Positions 7,705-16,931 of a DNA stretch of 64,000 bases are shown piece after piece; the first letter of the stretch is position 1, and each line of letters begins with the position of its first letter. The stretch is taken from contig NZ_SHKK01000001.1 of assembly GCF_004217135.1 (NCBI RefSeq), positions 3,844,001 through 3,908,000 of the forward strand, given 5' to 3'. The translations under genes and the position numbers were made by a program. Under the pieces are notes generated by a model. That model did no database searches, was not told the DNA's origin, and was given only the letters and a program-made list of their open reading frames with translations. Source of the DNA: Micromonospora violae. Its GTDB lineage: Bacteria; Actinomycetota; Actinomycetes; Mycobacteriales; Micromonosporaceae.

Positions 7705-9459
7705 ATGGCACAGGCGGAGTACGTCCAGGAGTCACTGGCCGGTCTCGACCCGGCGGTGGGCGGGGTGGACCCGGCGCTGCCGCTCTACGCCACGACGTTC
7801 GTGGTGGTCGACCTGGAGACCACCGGCGGCGCACCGGACGGCGGCGGCATCACCGAGATCGGCGCGGTCAAGGTGCGCGGCGGCGAGCAGTTGGGGGTGC
7901 TGGCGACCCTGGTCAACCCGGGCCAGCCGATCCCACCCTTCATCACCGTGCTGACCGGCATCACCCAGGCCATGCTGGTGCCGGCGCCACCGATCGAGCA
8001 GGTGCTGCCGAGCTTCCTGGAGTTCATCGACGACGCGGTGCTGGTGGCCCACAACGCCCCGTACGACGTGGGCTTCCTCAAGGCCGCCTGCGCGAAGCAC
8101 GGCTACCGCTGGCCCAACCCCCGGGTGCTGGACACTGCGGCGCTCGCCCGTCGGGTGCTGACCCGCGACGAGGTGCCCAACCGCAAGCTCGGCACCCTGG
8201 CCGCCTACTTCCGCACCGCCACCCAGCCCACCCACCGGGCGCTGGACGACGCGAAGGCCACCGTCGACGTGCTGCACGGGCTGATCGGTCGGCTCGGCGG
8301 GCACCGGGTGGACACGGTCGGCGACGCCATCGAGTTCGCCCGCGCGGTCACCCCCACCCAGCGCCGTAAGCGGCACCTGGCCGACGGGCTGCCCAAGGTC
8401 CCCGGGGTCTACATCTTCCGGGCCGCCGACGACCGACCGCTCTACGTGGGCACCTCGGTCGACATCGCCACCCGGGTGCGCAGCTACTTCACCGCCGGCG
8501 AGAAGCGCGCCCGGATCTCCGAGATGTTGGGCGCGGCCGAGCGGGTCGAGGCGGTGGAGTGCGCCCACTCGTTGGAGGCGGAGGTCCGCGAGCTGCGGTT
8601 GATCGCCGCACACGCCCCGCCGTACAACCGCCGGTCCAAATACCCGGAACGGATGGTCTGGCTCAAGCTGACCGACGGTCCGTACCCTCGGTTGTCGATC
8701 GTCCGCGACCTCTCCCCCACCGACACCGCGTACCTCGGGCCGTTCACCTCCCGGCGGGCCGCCGAGCTGGCCGCCGCCGGTTTCCACGACGCGGTGCCGC
8801 TGCGCCAGTGCACGCACCGGCTCTCGCTGCGCACCGTCACGCCGGCCTGCGCGCTGGCCGAGCTGGGTCGCTGCCCGGCACCCTGCGAACACAAGATCAC
8901 CCCCGAGGAGTACGACGACAGCGCCGCCGCGCCCTTCCGCAGCGCGACGACCAGCGACCCCCAGCCGGTGGTCGACGCGCTCCTCGCGCGGATCGACGTG
9001 CTCTCCCGCGACCAGCGCTACGAGGAGGCCGCCGTGGTGCGGTCCCGGCTGGCCGCGGTGCTGCGGGCCACCGTGCGGATGCAGCGGCTGGCCGCGCTGA
9101 CCGGGATCGTCGAGCTGGCCGCGGCGCGGCCGGCCGCCGGGGGCGGCTGGGAGTTGGCGCTGATCCGGCACGGCCGGCTGGCCGGGGCGGGGGTGTCCCC
9201 GCCGGGCGTGCATCCACGGCCCACGTTGACCACGATCCGGGCCACCGCGGAGACGGTGTCGGGCGGGCACGGTCCGGTGCCGGCCGCCACCGCCGAGGAG
9301 TCCGAGCGGATATTGTCCTGGTTGGAACGACCGGAGACCCGACTCGTGGAGATGTCCTCCGGTTGGTCATCCCCGGCGAGTGGCGCGGGTCGGTTCCGTG
9401 ACCTGCTGGCGAAGGCCGAGAGCGGCGCGTCCCACCAACTCTCGACCGAACGCTCATGA
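7705..9459 (+). CDS. DEDDh exonuclease / GIY-YIG nuclease fusion
   Basis: About 584 residues from ATG 7705; an in-frame ATG at 7645 is the alternative. Residues 30-200 are a DnaQ-like DEDDh 3'-5' exonuclease: VVDLETTGG (Asp/Glu), NAPYDVGFL, and HRALDDAKATVDV (His and Asp). Residues 225-310 match the UvrC/Cho GIY-YIG domain (GVYIF, PLYVGTS, R-x3-Y). A UvrC-like Cys-rich patch (LGRCPAPCE) and a UVR-like helix follow. The same fusion is known in M. tuberculosis (Rv2191) and is thought to act in nucleotide excision or repair-type DNA processing. It is divergent from the NYN-domain gene. Confidence 0.88.
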   Translation: MAQAEYVQESLAGLDPAVGGVDPALPLYATTFVVVDLETTGGAPDGGGITEIGAVKVRGGEQLGVLATLVNPGQPIPPFITVLTGITQAMLVPAPPIEQVLPSFLEFIDDAVLVAHNAPYDVGFLKAACAKHGYRWPNPRVLDTAALARRVLTRDEVPNRKLGTLAAYFRTATQPTHRALDDAKATVDVLHGLIGRLGGHRVDTVGDAIEFARAVTPTQRRKRHLADGLPKVPGVYIFRAADDRPLYVGTSVDIATRVRSYFTAGEKRARISEMLGAAERVEAVECAHSLEAEVRELRLIAAHAPPYNRRSKYPERMVWLKLTDGPYPRLSIVRDLSPTDTAYLGPFTSRRAAELAAAGFHDAVPLRQCTHRLSLRTVTPACALAELGRCPAPCEHKITPEEYDDSAAAPFRSATTSDPQPVVDALLARIDVLSRDQRYEEAAVVRSRLAAVLRATVRMQRLAALTGIVELAAARPAAGGGWELALIRHGRLAGAGVSPPGVHPRPTLTTIRATAETVSGGHGPVPAATAEESERILSWLERPETRLVEMSSGWSSPASGAGRFRDLLAKAESGASHQLSTERS

Positions 9460-9587
9460 CCAACTGACCGATCGGACTACGTCGACTCGCTTAGGCTGTT
9501 AGAGAAGTGCAGTCCTGCCCGATTCGTGGGCCTGCTCCCCGCCGCCGGTCTCCGGCGATGCGGAGCCGGGGTGAGGAGGTGTCCCTC

Positions 9588-11381
9588 GTGGACGTCGACG
9601 CCGGACGCGGCGCCGCCCTGGGGGGCGCCCTGCCGACGCAGCCGGGTGAGCTGCCGCTCGCCCGCCGGCTGCGGTCGCTGCTCAGCTGGCCCACCACCGA
9701 CTCCGACCCGGTCACCCAACTGGTCCGCACCCACCGGGGCATCCACGCCGGCACCGACCCCGCGGTGCTGCGCCGGGCCTACACGATCGCGGAGAACATG
9801 CACCGCGGGCAGTTCCGCAAGAGTGGGGAACCGTACATCACCCATCCCCTCGCGGTGGCGCAGATCTGCGCCGAGCTGGGGATGGACACCACCACCCTGG
9901 TCGCGGCGCTGCTGCACGACACCGTGGAGGACACCCGCTACACCCTCCAGGCACTCTCCGAGGACTTCGGCGGTGAGGTGGCCCACCTGGTCGACGGGGT
10001 GACCAAGTTCGACAAGGCCTTCTACGGCAAGGCCGCCGAGGCGGAGACGATCCGCAAGATGATCGTGGCGGCCGCCAAGGACGTCCGGGTGCTGATCATC
10101 AAGCTGGCCGACCGGCTGCACAACATGCGCACCCTCGGGGTGCGTTCCGCGTCGTCGCGGGAACGGATCGCCCGCAAGACCCAGGAGGTGCTGGTTCCGC
10201 TCTGCGACCGGCTGGGCATCCAGACCCTCAAACGCGAGCTGGACGACGTGGTGCTGCTGCACCTCGAGCCCGACGAGCACGCCCGGCTGGCCCGGCACGT
10301 GCACGACCGGCCGGGCTGGGACGCCTACCTCGACTCGGTGGTCAACCGGGCCCGGGTGGCCCTGCGCCGCAGTCGGGTCGACGCCGAGGTGAGCCCCCGC
10401 CCCCGGCACCTCTACTCGATCTGGAAGGACACCATCGCCGGCGGCCACACCGCCCCGTACGATCTGCCCCGCATTGTGGTGGTGGTCGACGGCCCGGCCA
10501 CCGACTGTTACGCCGCGCTGGGCGCGATCCACGGCACCTGGCGACCGGTTCCCGGCCGTTTCAAGGACTTCATCGCCTCACCGAAGAACAACCTCTACCG
10601 GTCGCTGCACACCAGCGTCTGCGGCCCTCAGGACCGGACGGTGGAGGTGCTGATCCGCACCGAGGAGATGCACCGCTCGGCCGAGTACGGCATCGCCGCC
10701 GACTTCCGGTTCCCCCGCTCGGGCAGCGGCAGCGCCGCGGCCCGAGCCGAACAGTTGGACTGGCTCCGCCGGGTGCTCGACTGGGAGCCGGACGCCGCCG
10801 ACCCGGCACAGTTCTACGAGTCGCTGCGCTGCGACCTCGCCGAGGGGCAGATCCAGGTCTTCGCCGACGGGCGGCAGATCGTGCTGCCGGCCGGCGCCAC
10901 ACCTGTCGACCTCGCGTACGAGCTGGGCAACGACCGGGGCGACCACTGCCTCGCCGCACGCATCAACGGTCGGCTGGCCCCGCTCAGTTCGGAGCTGGAC
11001 GAGGGCGACGTGGTGGAGATCTTCACCGAGAACGACGGCGACAACGGCTTCGAGGCCGGTGTGGCGCCGCGCGGCCCCCGCCGGGAGTGGCTGACGTTCG
11101 TCAAGTCGCCGCACGCGCAGATGCAGATCAACCGCTGGTTCGCCGAGCACACCGAGCCGGGCATCACGATCAGCGACAAGGTGCGCCTCGGTCGGGCCAC
11201 CATCGGGCTCGCGCTGCGCCAGCACAACCGGGGCCTCGCCAGTGACCTGCCGCTGTTGCGCCTCTCCGAGGAGCTGGGCTACCCCGACCTGGAGACCCTG
11301 CTGGTCGCGGTCTTCGACCGGGTGATCGAACCGGACACCGTGGTCCGCCAGCTCATCGACCTGGTCGACCATCGACAGTGA
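9588..11381 (+). CDS. RelA/SpoT-homologue (p)ppGpp enzyme without ACT domain
   Basis: I take the GTG at 9588 as start because GAGGAGG lies 8 nt upstream; earlier in-frame starts exist at 9507 and 9558. The product has 597 residues. The order is an HD hydrolase domain (RKSGEPYITHP, HDTVEDT, KLADRLHNMRT), then a synthetase domain (RPRHLYSIW, RFKDFIA, YRSLHT, EVLIRT, EYGIAADF), then a TGS domain (GATPVDLAYELG). The C-terminus is short, with no ACT/RRM domain. The usual D-x-x-GIRI strand is YDLPRIVVVV: the Asp is kept but the Arg is not, so synthetase activity may be weak. It is smaller and more diverged than the housekeeping Rel of about 800 residues, so it is probably a second, specialised enzyme. 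Confidence 0.87.
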   Translation: MDVDAGRGAALGGALPTQPGELPLARRLRSLLSWPTTDSDPVTQLVRTHRGIHAGTDPAVLRRAYTIAENMHRGQFRKSGEPYITHPLAVAQICAELGMDTTTLVAALLHDTVEDTRYTLQALSEDFGGEVAHLVDGVTKFDKAFYGKAAEAETIRKMIVAAAKDVRVLIIKLADRLHNMRTLGVRSASSRERIARKTQEVLVPLCDRLGIQTLKRELDDVVLLHLEPDEHARLARHVHDRPGWDAYLDSVVNRARVALRRSRVDAEVSPRPRHLYSIWKDTIAGGHTAPYDLPRIVVVVDGPATDCYAALGAIHGTWRPVPGRFKDFIASPKNNLYRSLHTSVCGPQDRTVEVLIRTEEMHRSAEYGIAADFRFPRSGSGSAAARAEQLDWLRRVLDWEPDAADPAQFYESLRCDLAEGQIQVFADGRQIVLPAGATPVDLAYELGNDRGDHCLAARINGRLAPLSSELDEGDVVEIFTENDGDNGFEAGVAPRGPRREWLTFVKSPHAQMQINRWFAEHTEPGITISDKVRLGRATIGLALRQHNRGLASDLPLLRLSEELGYPDLETLLVAVFDRVIEPDTVVRQLIDLVDHRQ

Positions 11382-11422
11382 CCCGACGGGCCCCAGGGCG
11401 TCCGAAGGACATTCGTGACCAC

Positions 11423-11428
11423 TAGCCT
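11423..11428 (+). promoter_or_regulatory. -10 box of a probable leaderless promoter
   Basis: TAGCCT lies 6 nt before the ATG of the Nudix gene, which has no Shine-Dalgarno. Confidence 0.5.
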
Positions 11429-11434
11429 GGAGTC

Positions 11435-11977
11435 ATGATCCCCCGCTCCCGTGCCACCGGTCGGGCCATCTTCTACCAGGCCTTCTACCGGCTGCCGTTG
11501 CCGGTGCGCCGACGCCTGGTCCGGCTGGCCGTGCCCAAGTACATCGTCGGCGCGGTGACCCTGGTCCGAGACGCCGAGGCGACGGGCGCGGGTCGGTTGC
11601 TCATGCTGCGCCAGCCGCCCGGCAAGGGTTGGTCCCTCCCCGCCGGTCTGCTCGACCGGGGCGAGGCCCCGGTGGTGGGCGCGGCCCGGGAGCTGTTCGA
11701 GGAGTCCGGCATCCGGCTTCCACCGTCGCGGCTGCGCCCGGCGGTGCCGAACGCGATCGTGCACGCCAAGGGCTGGGTGGACATGGTCTTCGAGACCGAG
11801 GTGCCGGCGTCCAGCACCGAGCTGGCCGTCGACGGCGCGGAGGTCTTCGAGGCCGCCTGGCACCCCCTGGACGACCTGCCGAAGCTGACCTGGCCGACGG
11901 CCCGGCTGCTCGCCTACTACGACATCGGGCCGCTGGCCGGGCAGTTCCCGCCACCGGTGCCCGACGACACCCCGTGA
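11435..11977 (+). CDS. Nudix hydrolase
   Basis: 180 residues. The Nudix box is visible near residues 63-85 (GLLDRGEAP, then AARELFEESGI), with the REL-x-EE-x-G metal-binding core. Members cleave nucleoside diphosphates linked to another group X; the substrate cannot be told. The N-terminal 35 residues are basic and amphipathic (RAIFYQAFYRLPL). Its 3' end overlaps the nucleotidyltransferase gene as GTGA, so the pair is co-translated and may share a nucleotide-sugar or nucleotide-salvage role. Confidence 0.9.
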   Translation: MIPRSRATGRAIFYQAFYRLPLPVRRRLVRLAVPKYIVGAVTLVRDAEATGAGRLLMLRQPPGKGWSLPAGLLDRGEAPVVGAARELFEESGIRLPPSRLRPAVPNAIVHAKGWVDMVFETEVPASSTELAVDGAEVFEAAWHPLDDLPKLTWPTARLLAYYDIGPLAGQFPPPVPDDTP

Positions 11978-12834
11978 CCATGGCGGCCGCCGTCCCGGCG
12001 CAGCTGTGCGCGGTGGTGCTCGCCGCCGGCGAGGGCACCCGGCTGCGCCCGCTCACCGAACGGGTGCCCAAGGCGCTCTGCCCGGTGGGCAACGTGCCCC
12101 TGCTGGACCGGGCGTTGGCGCGGCTGGCCGGTCTGGGCGTGACCGGTCCCGACCGGGTCGCGGTGAACGCCTGCTACCTCGGTGACCAGGTGGTGGCGCA
12201 CGTCGGTGACCGGGCGCACCTGTCCGTGGAGCCGGGCGACCCGCTGGGTACCGCGGGCGGGGTGGCGAACCTGCGGGACTGGATCGACGGGCGGCCGGTG
12301 CTGGTCGGCAACGCCGACGCGTACCTCGCCGACCCGGCTGCCGCGCCGGGCCCGGACGTGGCCGCCCTGCTCGACGGCTGGGACGGGCACACCGTACGCC
12401 TGCTCGGCCAGCCCGCCGCGGACCCGGCGGCGCCGGGCACCTTCGCCGGGCACTGCTTCACCGGCTTCTCGCTGCTGCCCTGGCGGCTCGTCCGGGACCT
12501 GCCGGTCGTCTTCTCCGACCTGGTGCGCGCCGTGTGGCGGCCGGCCGAGGCGGCGGGCGCCCTGACGGTGGTGCCCTATCGGGGCACGTTCTTCGACACC
12601 GGCACCCCGGCCGACTACCTGGCGGCCAACCTGCACGCCGCGGCCGGCGGCACGCTCGTCGACCCGTCCGCCACGGTCACCGGCCACTGCATGGAGTCGG
12701 TCGTCGGCGCGGGCGCGCGGGTGGACGGCGAGGTGTCCCGCACGGTGGTGTGGCCGGGCGCGACAGTGCACCACGGCGAGCGGCTACGCGACGCGATCCG
12801 GGCCGGGAGCACGCTGACGGTGCCGGTCGACTGA
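11974..12834 (+). CDS. Sugar-phosphate nucleotidyltransferase
   Basis: 286 residues from the GTG at 11974, which overlaps the stop of the Nudix gene; an ATG two codons later (11980) is equally possible. It has the GT-A nucleotidyltransferase signature LAAGEGTRLRPLT, then PKALCPVGN, PLGTAGGVANL and VGNADAYL, and ends in a short left-handed-helix-like tail (VDPSATVTG, VVGAGARV). This is the GlmU/RmlA/ManC fold, which makes NDP-sugars from sugar 1-phosphates. Substrate is not determinable, though mannose-1-phosphate guanylyltransferase-like use would suit the nearby pimB. Confidence 0.85.
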   Translation: MTMAAAVPAQLCAVVLAAGEGTRLRPLTERVPKALCPVGNVPLLDRALARLAGLGVTGPDRVAVNACYLGDQVVAHVGDRAHLSVEPGDPLGTAGGVANLRDWIDGRPVLVGNADAYLADPAAAPGPDVAALLDGWDGHTVRLLGQPAADPAAPGTFAGHCFTGFSLLPWRLVRDLPVVFSDLVRAVWRPAEAAGALTVVPYRGTFFDTGTPADYLAANLHAAAGGTLVDPSATVTGHCMESVVGAGARVDGEVSRTVVWPGATVHHGERLRDAIRAGSTLTVPVD

Positions 12835-12914
12835 CCGGCACCAGCACTGCTGGCCTCGCCTGGGCGGAAAACATCTAGCATGGGCGACGACGCCAACGAA
12901 CGGAGAATTGCCCC

Positions 12915-13202
12915 GTGATCACCGCGATCGTGCTGATCGACTGCGCCACCGATGCGATCCCCGAGGTGGCGGAGAACCTGGCCAACCTTCCCGGTGTCAG
13001 CGAGGTCTACTCGGTGGCCGGGCACGTCGACCTCATCGCCATCGTCCGGGTCCGCGAGTTCGACCAGATCGCCCAGGTCATCGCGGGCAGCATCTCCAAG
13101 GTCCCGGGCGTGCTCAACACCGAGTCGCACATCGCCTTCCGGGCGTACTCCCAGCACGACCTGGAGGAGACGTTCGCGATCGGTCTGGCCAGCGCCGACT
13201 GA
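12915..13202 (+). CDS. Stand-alone Lrp/AsnC ligand-binding (RAM) domain protein
   Basis: 95 residues from GTG 12915 with an ACGGAGA site upstream. The whole protein is the alpha/beta sandwich of Lrp/AsnC regulators (VEVYSVAGHVDLIAIVRV-like core, here SVAGHVDLIAIVRV) without the DNA-binding helix-turn-helix. Such free RAM domains are common in actinobacteria and form dimers or octamers that bind amino acids. Partners are unknown. It is convergent with the DUF4142 gene. Confidence 0.88.
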   Translation: MITAIVLIDCATDAIPEVAENLANLPGVSEVYSVAGHVDLIAIVRVREFDQIAQVIAGSISKVPGVLNTESHIAFRAYSQHDLEETFAIGLASAD

Positions 13203-13217
13203 CCCGCCACGCACGGC

Positions 13218-13246
13218 GGCCGGCCCACCGCGTGGGTGGACCGGCC
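13218..13246. terminator. Bidirectional hairpin terminator
   Basis: GGCCGG-C-CCACC pairs with GGTGG-A-CCGGCC around a GCGT-type loop, between the convergent Lrp-like and DUF4142 genes. Confidence 0.7.
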
Positions 13247-13262
13247 GTCTGCTGTGGCTACG

Positions 13263-13958
13263 TCAGCTCTCGCTGGGAGCCGGTACCTCGGTGGTAGTGG
13301 TGCCGCCGCCCGGTTCCGGGGACTCGGTGGTGCCACCCGGAGCCGGCGACTCGGTGCCGGTGCCACCCGGGGCCGGCGACTCAGTGCCGGTGCCGCCCGG
13401 GCTGGGCGTGCCGCTGGCGCTGGTCTGCGGAACCGGGATGCCCAGCTTGTTGGCGAGCGCCACCAACTCGTCGTAGTGCGTCTGCAGCGTCGGAAGCGCC
13501 GTCTGCGCCAACTGGACCACCGACGGCTCGGAGCCCTGCGAGATCTCCGTCTGGGTGGCCTGGATGGCCTGGACGTGGCCGGCCAGCTCACTGGTCACCC
13601 AGAGCCGGTCGAACTCCGCGCCGCTGGCGTTGTTCAGCTTGTCGATGACCGCCTGCTGATCGGCGCTGGGCTCGTTCGGCAGTTCCACCCCGAGCTGGGA
13701 CGCGGTCTGCTGCACCGTCTGGTCCAGCTGGGTGTGGTCGGTCTTCAGCATCGCGCCCAGGTCCTTGACCCCCTGGTCCTTGCCCTTCTGCTGAGCCAGG
13801 TCACCAGCGGTGATCTCGAACAGGTTGACCTGGTGTACCGCCTGCAGGTACTGGGTGTCCTGCGTCGACGGCTGTGCCGCGGCCTGCGCGGCCGCAGCCG
13901 GCGCGACGCCGACCAGTACCAGCGCGGCCAACAGGCCGAGGCGTTTGATACCCAACAT
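13263..13958 (-). CDS. Secreted DUF4142 protein with Ser/Pro/Gly-rich tail
   Basis: 231 residues from the ATG at 13958, which has an AAGGGGGG site. Residues 1-27 are a signal peptide (MLGIKRLGLL, AAAAQA cleavage zone). Residues 35-170 are a four-helix DUF4142 domain of the ferritin-like type (QYLQAVHQVNLFEI, MLKTDHTQLD). The last 55 residues are low-complexity repeats of GGTGTESPAP type. DUF4142 proteins are exported and of uncertain function. The tail probably lets the domain reach through the envelope. An upstream in-frame extension to 14051 lacks a ribosome site. Confidence 0.85.
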   Translation of the reverse strand: MLGIKRLGLLAALVLVGVAPAAAAQAAAQPSTQDTQYLQAVHQVNLFEITAGDLAQQKGKDQGVKDLGAMLKTDHTQLDQTVQQTASQLGVELPNEPSADQQAVIDKLNNASGAEFDRLWVTSELAGHVQAIQATQTEISQGSEPSVVQLAQTALPTLQTHYDELVALANKLGIPVPQTSASGTPSPGGTGTESPAPGGTGTESPAPGGTTESPEPGGGTTTTEVPAPSES

Positions 13959-14097
13959 GCTTCCCCCCCTTGAGACGTTGGACCGCACGGATACCCGGCT
14001 CACCGGGGTTATTCCTGCGATCGCCCGTCGCGCGGGGTCGACCGGTCCCACCGCGCCCGTCCGACTCCTGGCCAGATACGGCCGGGGTGCGGATACG

Positions 14098-14132
14098 ACG
14101 GGGCGCCCGCCGGAATCCGGCGGGCGCCCCGT
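14098..14132. terminator. Hairpin terminator after the bc1 operon
   Basis: ACGGGGCGCCCGCCGG and its complement form a perfect 16-bp stem with a 3-nt loop, 19 bp beyond the qcrB stop codon. Confidence 0.8.
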
Positions 14133-14150
14133 TTCGGTGCTGTTGGGCGG

Positions 14151-15782
14151 TCAGCGACGGCTCTCGCCGCTGCTGATCTCCTCGCGCTCGGGTCGGGCCT
14201 CGACCGGCGGGTGCCCCGGCGAGACCGGTGCCTCGACCGGCTTCTCGATCGGGTAGAAGAAGCCCCGGATGGCCGGGCCGAGGGCCCCGAGCCGGTTCAT
14301 CTTCTTCGGCACGACCCAGCCGACGTAGTCCAGCTGGCCGTGGCCGTCCGCGTGCCCGTTCGACGCGCTGAGCGGCTGGTGCACCTCGACGAACCGGCCG
14401 TCCGGCAGCCGCCGGATGATGCCGGTCTCCACGCCGTGCGCGAGCACCTCCCGGTCGTGCTGTTGCAGACCCAGGCAGAGCCGGTAGGTGACGTAGTACG
14501 CCAGCGGCGGGAGCACCAGCAGGCCGATCCGGCCCGCCCAGGTCATCGCGTTCAGGCTGATCTGGAACTTGTCCGCGATGACGTCGTTGGCGCCGGAGAG
14601 CGTCAGCACGACGTAGAACGCGACGGCCATGGCGCCGACAGCGGTCCGGGCGGGCGCGTCCCGGGGACGCTCGAGCAGGTTGTGGCTCCGGTAGTCCTTA
14701 CGCTGCCGGGCCTCCAGGAACGGGTACATCGTCGACAGACCCACCAGGATGCCGGGCAGCACGACCGTCGGCCAGAACAGCGGCGGGATGACGTACCCGT
14801 CGCCGAGCGGGATGTTGATCTCCCAGGCCGGCATGAGTCGGGTCGACCCGTCGAGGAACATGACGTACCAGTCGGGCTGGCTGGCGGCCGAGACCACCCA
14901 CGCCTCGTACGGGCCGAACAGCCAGATCGGGTTGATCTGGAACAGACCGCCCATCAGCGCGATGACGCCGAAGACGACCATGAAGAAGCCGCCCTGCTTC
15001 AACGCGTACCGCGGGAACATCCGCTCGCCGACCACGTTGTTGTTGGTCCGGCCGGGGCCGGGCCACTGGGTGTGCTTCTGCTTGAAGACCAGGCCCAGGT
15101 GCACGCTGATCAGCGCGACCAGCAGGCCCGGGATGAGCAGCACGTGGGCGATGAAGAACCGGCTGATGATGATCGTGCCCGGGAACTCGCCGCCGAAGAT
15201 CGACGAGGTGACCCAGGACCCGATCACCGGGATGGACAGCATGATCGCCGAGGCGATCCGCAGGCCGGTGCCGGACAGGCCGTCGTCCGGCAGCGAGTAG
15301 CCGGTGAAGCCGGCCAGGAAGCCGACCCAGAACAACAGCGAACCGATGATCCAGTTGGTCTCGCGCGGCTTGCGGAAGGCACCGGTGAAGAAGACCCGCA
15401 GCATGTGCACGACGATCGCGGCCATGAACAGCAGCGCCGCCCAGTGGTGCATCTGCCGCATCACCAGACCGCCCCGGACGTCGAACGAGATGTCCAGGCT
15501 GGAGGCGTACGCGGCGGACATCGGCGTGCCCTGCAACGGCGCGTAGCTGCCGTTGTAGACCACCTCGGTCATCGCCGGCTCGAAGAAGAAGGTGAGGAAC
15601 ACACCGGTCAGCAGCAGGACGATGAACGAGAACAGCGCGATCTCGCCGAGCAGGAAGGACCAGTGGTCCGGGAAGACCTTGTTCAGCAGCTTGCGCAGCG
15701 GGGTGGCCACCGCGAAGCGGTCGTCCACTCCCACCGCGGCCTTGCCCGGCGTCGCCGCAAGGTCAAACTTTCGACGCTTCAT
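14151..15782 (-). CDS. qcrB: Cytochrome bc1 complex cytochrome b subunit
   Basis: 543 residues, with the extended C-terminus typical of actinobacterial QcrB. It holds the two haem b groups and the quinol sites of the bc1 complex, which passes electrons from menaquinol toward the aa3 oxidase. Signatures seen are paired His in helices II and IV (MHHWAAL, then HVLLIPG), GYSLPDDGLSGTGL near 175, and the Qo-site motif, here PDWY. About nine membrane helices are visible. The ATG overlaps the TGA of qcrA by 4 bp. It is the last gene of ctaE-qcrC-qcrA-qcrB, followed by a strong hairpin. Confidence 0.96.
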   Translation of the reverse strand: MKRRKFDLAATPGKAAVGVDDRFAVATPLRKLLNKVFPDHWSFLLGEIALFSFIVLLLTGVFLTFFFEPAMTEVVYNGSYAPLQGTPMSAAYASSLDISFDVRGGLVMRQMHHWAALLFMAAIVVHMLRVFFTGAFRKPRETNWIIGSLLFWVGFLAGFTGYSLPDDGLSGTGLRIASAIMLSIPVIGSWVTSSIFGGEFPGTIIISRFFIAHVLLIPGLLVALISVHLGLVFKQKHTQWPGPGRTNNNVVGERMFPRYALKQGGFFMVVFGVIALMGGLFQINPIWLFGPYEAWVVSAASQPDWYVMFLDGSTRLMPAWEINIPLGDGYVIPPLFWPTVVLPGILVGLSTMYPFLEARQRKDYRSHNLLERPRDAPARTAVGAMAVAFYVVLTLSGANDVIADKFQISLNAMTWAGRIGLLVLPPLAYYVTYRLCLGLQQHDREVLAHGVETGIIRRLPDGRFVEVHQPLSASNGHADGHGQLDYVGWVVPKKMNRLGALGPAIRGFFYPIEKPVEAPVSPGHPPVEARPEREEISSGESRR

Positions 15783-16867
15783 GGCCGCTCCCAGAAATCA
15801 GGCCCGACGGTCTCGGTGTAGTCGGACTTCGCCACGAAGAAGCCCTCGGAGTCCACCTCGATCGGCAGCTGCGGCAGCCGCCGGCTGGCGGGGCCGAAGA
15901 CGGGCCGGGCGTTGTCGGTGATCAGGAACTGGGACTGGTGGCACGGGCAGAGCAGCCGGTTGGTCTGCTGCTCGAACAGGCTGGCCGGGCATCCCGCATG
16001 CGTGCAGATCTTGGAGAACGCCGCGTAGTTGCCCCACATGTAGTCGCCGTGGCCGATCCGCTCGTTGGCCCGGCGCGACTCCTGCGCGTCCGAGTCGCGG
16101 AGGTGGATCAACAGCGTCGGCGAGTCGGCGTGCTTGTTGCTCACGCCGTGCTCGATGCCGGGGAAGACGGTCAGCTGCCCACCGGTGCTGATGTCCGCCG
16201 GGCGGATCGGCCGGCCGTCCTCGCGGACCAGGCGGATCCGCTGGCCGCCCTCGGCGGTGGCGAACCCGGTGGTGAACATCTGGTTGTTCTTGTGCGGCTG
16301 CGAGATCAGACCGCCGACCAGCGGCGCCGCGGCGACCGCGGCGACCGGTGCGAGACCGGCCAGCAGCGAGATGCCGAGCAGGGGGCGACGCTTCACTCCC
16401 AGCTCGTCGGCCATGTAGAGCATCGTCTGGCCGGTGATCGTGCGGCCTTCCTCGTCCACCTGGCCCTCGTGCCGGTCCTGGATCGAGACCTCCTTGGGCA
16501 GCAACTTCTTGCCCCAGGTCAGGATGCCGAAGCCGACGGCGAGCAGCGCCACGCCGAGGGTCAGGCCGAGCAGCGGGGTGTAGAACTTGTCGCCGCCGCG
16601 GCCCGCCTCGTACTCCCACGGCCACGCGATGTAGATGACCATGAAGGCGGTCGCGGCCAGGCCGGTGATCAGGAAGAAGCCGGCGACCACCCGGGTCAGC
16701 CGACGCTCCGCCTTGGTGCCCGGTTGCACCTGCGGCTCGTAGTGGACGATCTCGATGTCGTCCCGACGCGCGCCCTCACGAACGATGTCGAACCGGGTCA
16801 GCTTGGGGTCGTTCACGTCGAGCGGCTCCCGGCCCTGCGGGGCCTGGTGCTCGGTGTGGGTGCTCAT
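15779..16867 (-). CDS. qcrA: Rieske iron-sulfur subunit of the bc1 complex
   Basis: 362 residues. Three N-terminal membrane helices (about 70-90, 110-130, 175-200) precede the Rieske domain, as in other actinobacteria. The 2Fe-2S ligands are in CTHAGCP and CPCHQS near residues 290-315 with the expected spacing, and the C-terminus ends in a Pro/Gly-rich loop. It accepts electrons from menaquinol and passes them to QcrC. It is coupled to qcrB by a 4-bp overlap and lies 64 bp after qcrC. Confidence 0.96.
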   Translation of the reverse strand: MSTHTEHQAPQGREPLDVNDPKLTRFDIVREGARRDDIEIVHYEPQVQPGTKAERRLTRVVAGFFLITGLAATAFMVIYIAWPWEYEAGRGGDKFYTPLLGLTLGVALLAVGFGILTWGKKLLPKEVSIQDRHEGQVDEEGRTITGQTMLYMADELGVKRRPLLGISLLAGLAPVAAVAAAPLVGGLISQPHKNNQMFTTGFATAEGGQRIRLVREDGRPIRPADISTGGQLTVFPGIEHGVSNKHADSPTLLIHLRDSDAQESRRANERIGHGDYMWGNYAAFSKICTHAGCPASLFEQQTNRLLCPCHQSQFLITDNARPVFGPASRRLPQLPIEVDSEGFFVAKSDYTETVGPDFWERP

Positions 16868-16931
16868 GCCGTCACCTCGCTACGGGTGGCGCCGAGCGGC
16901 ACCACAGCACTGAATCGGATGGCCTGCTCGG

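Noticed and set aside
14211..15821. Open frame of 536 codons opposite qcrB
   Set aside because: Shadow of qcrB with His/Arg/Asp-rich low-complexity translation and no recognisable domain.
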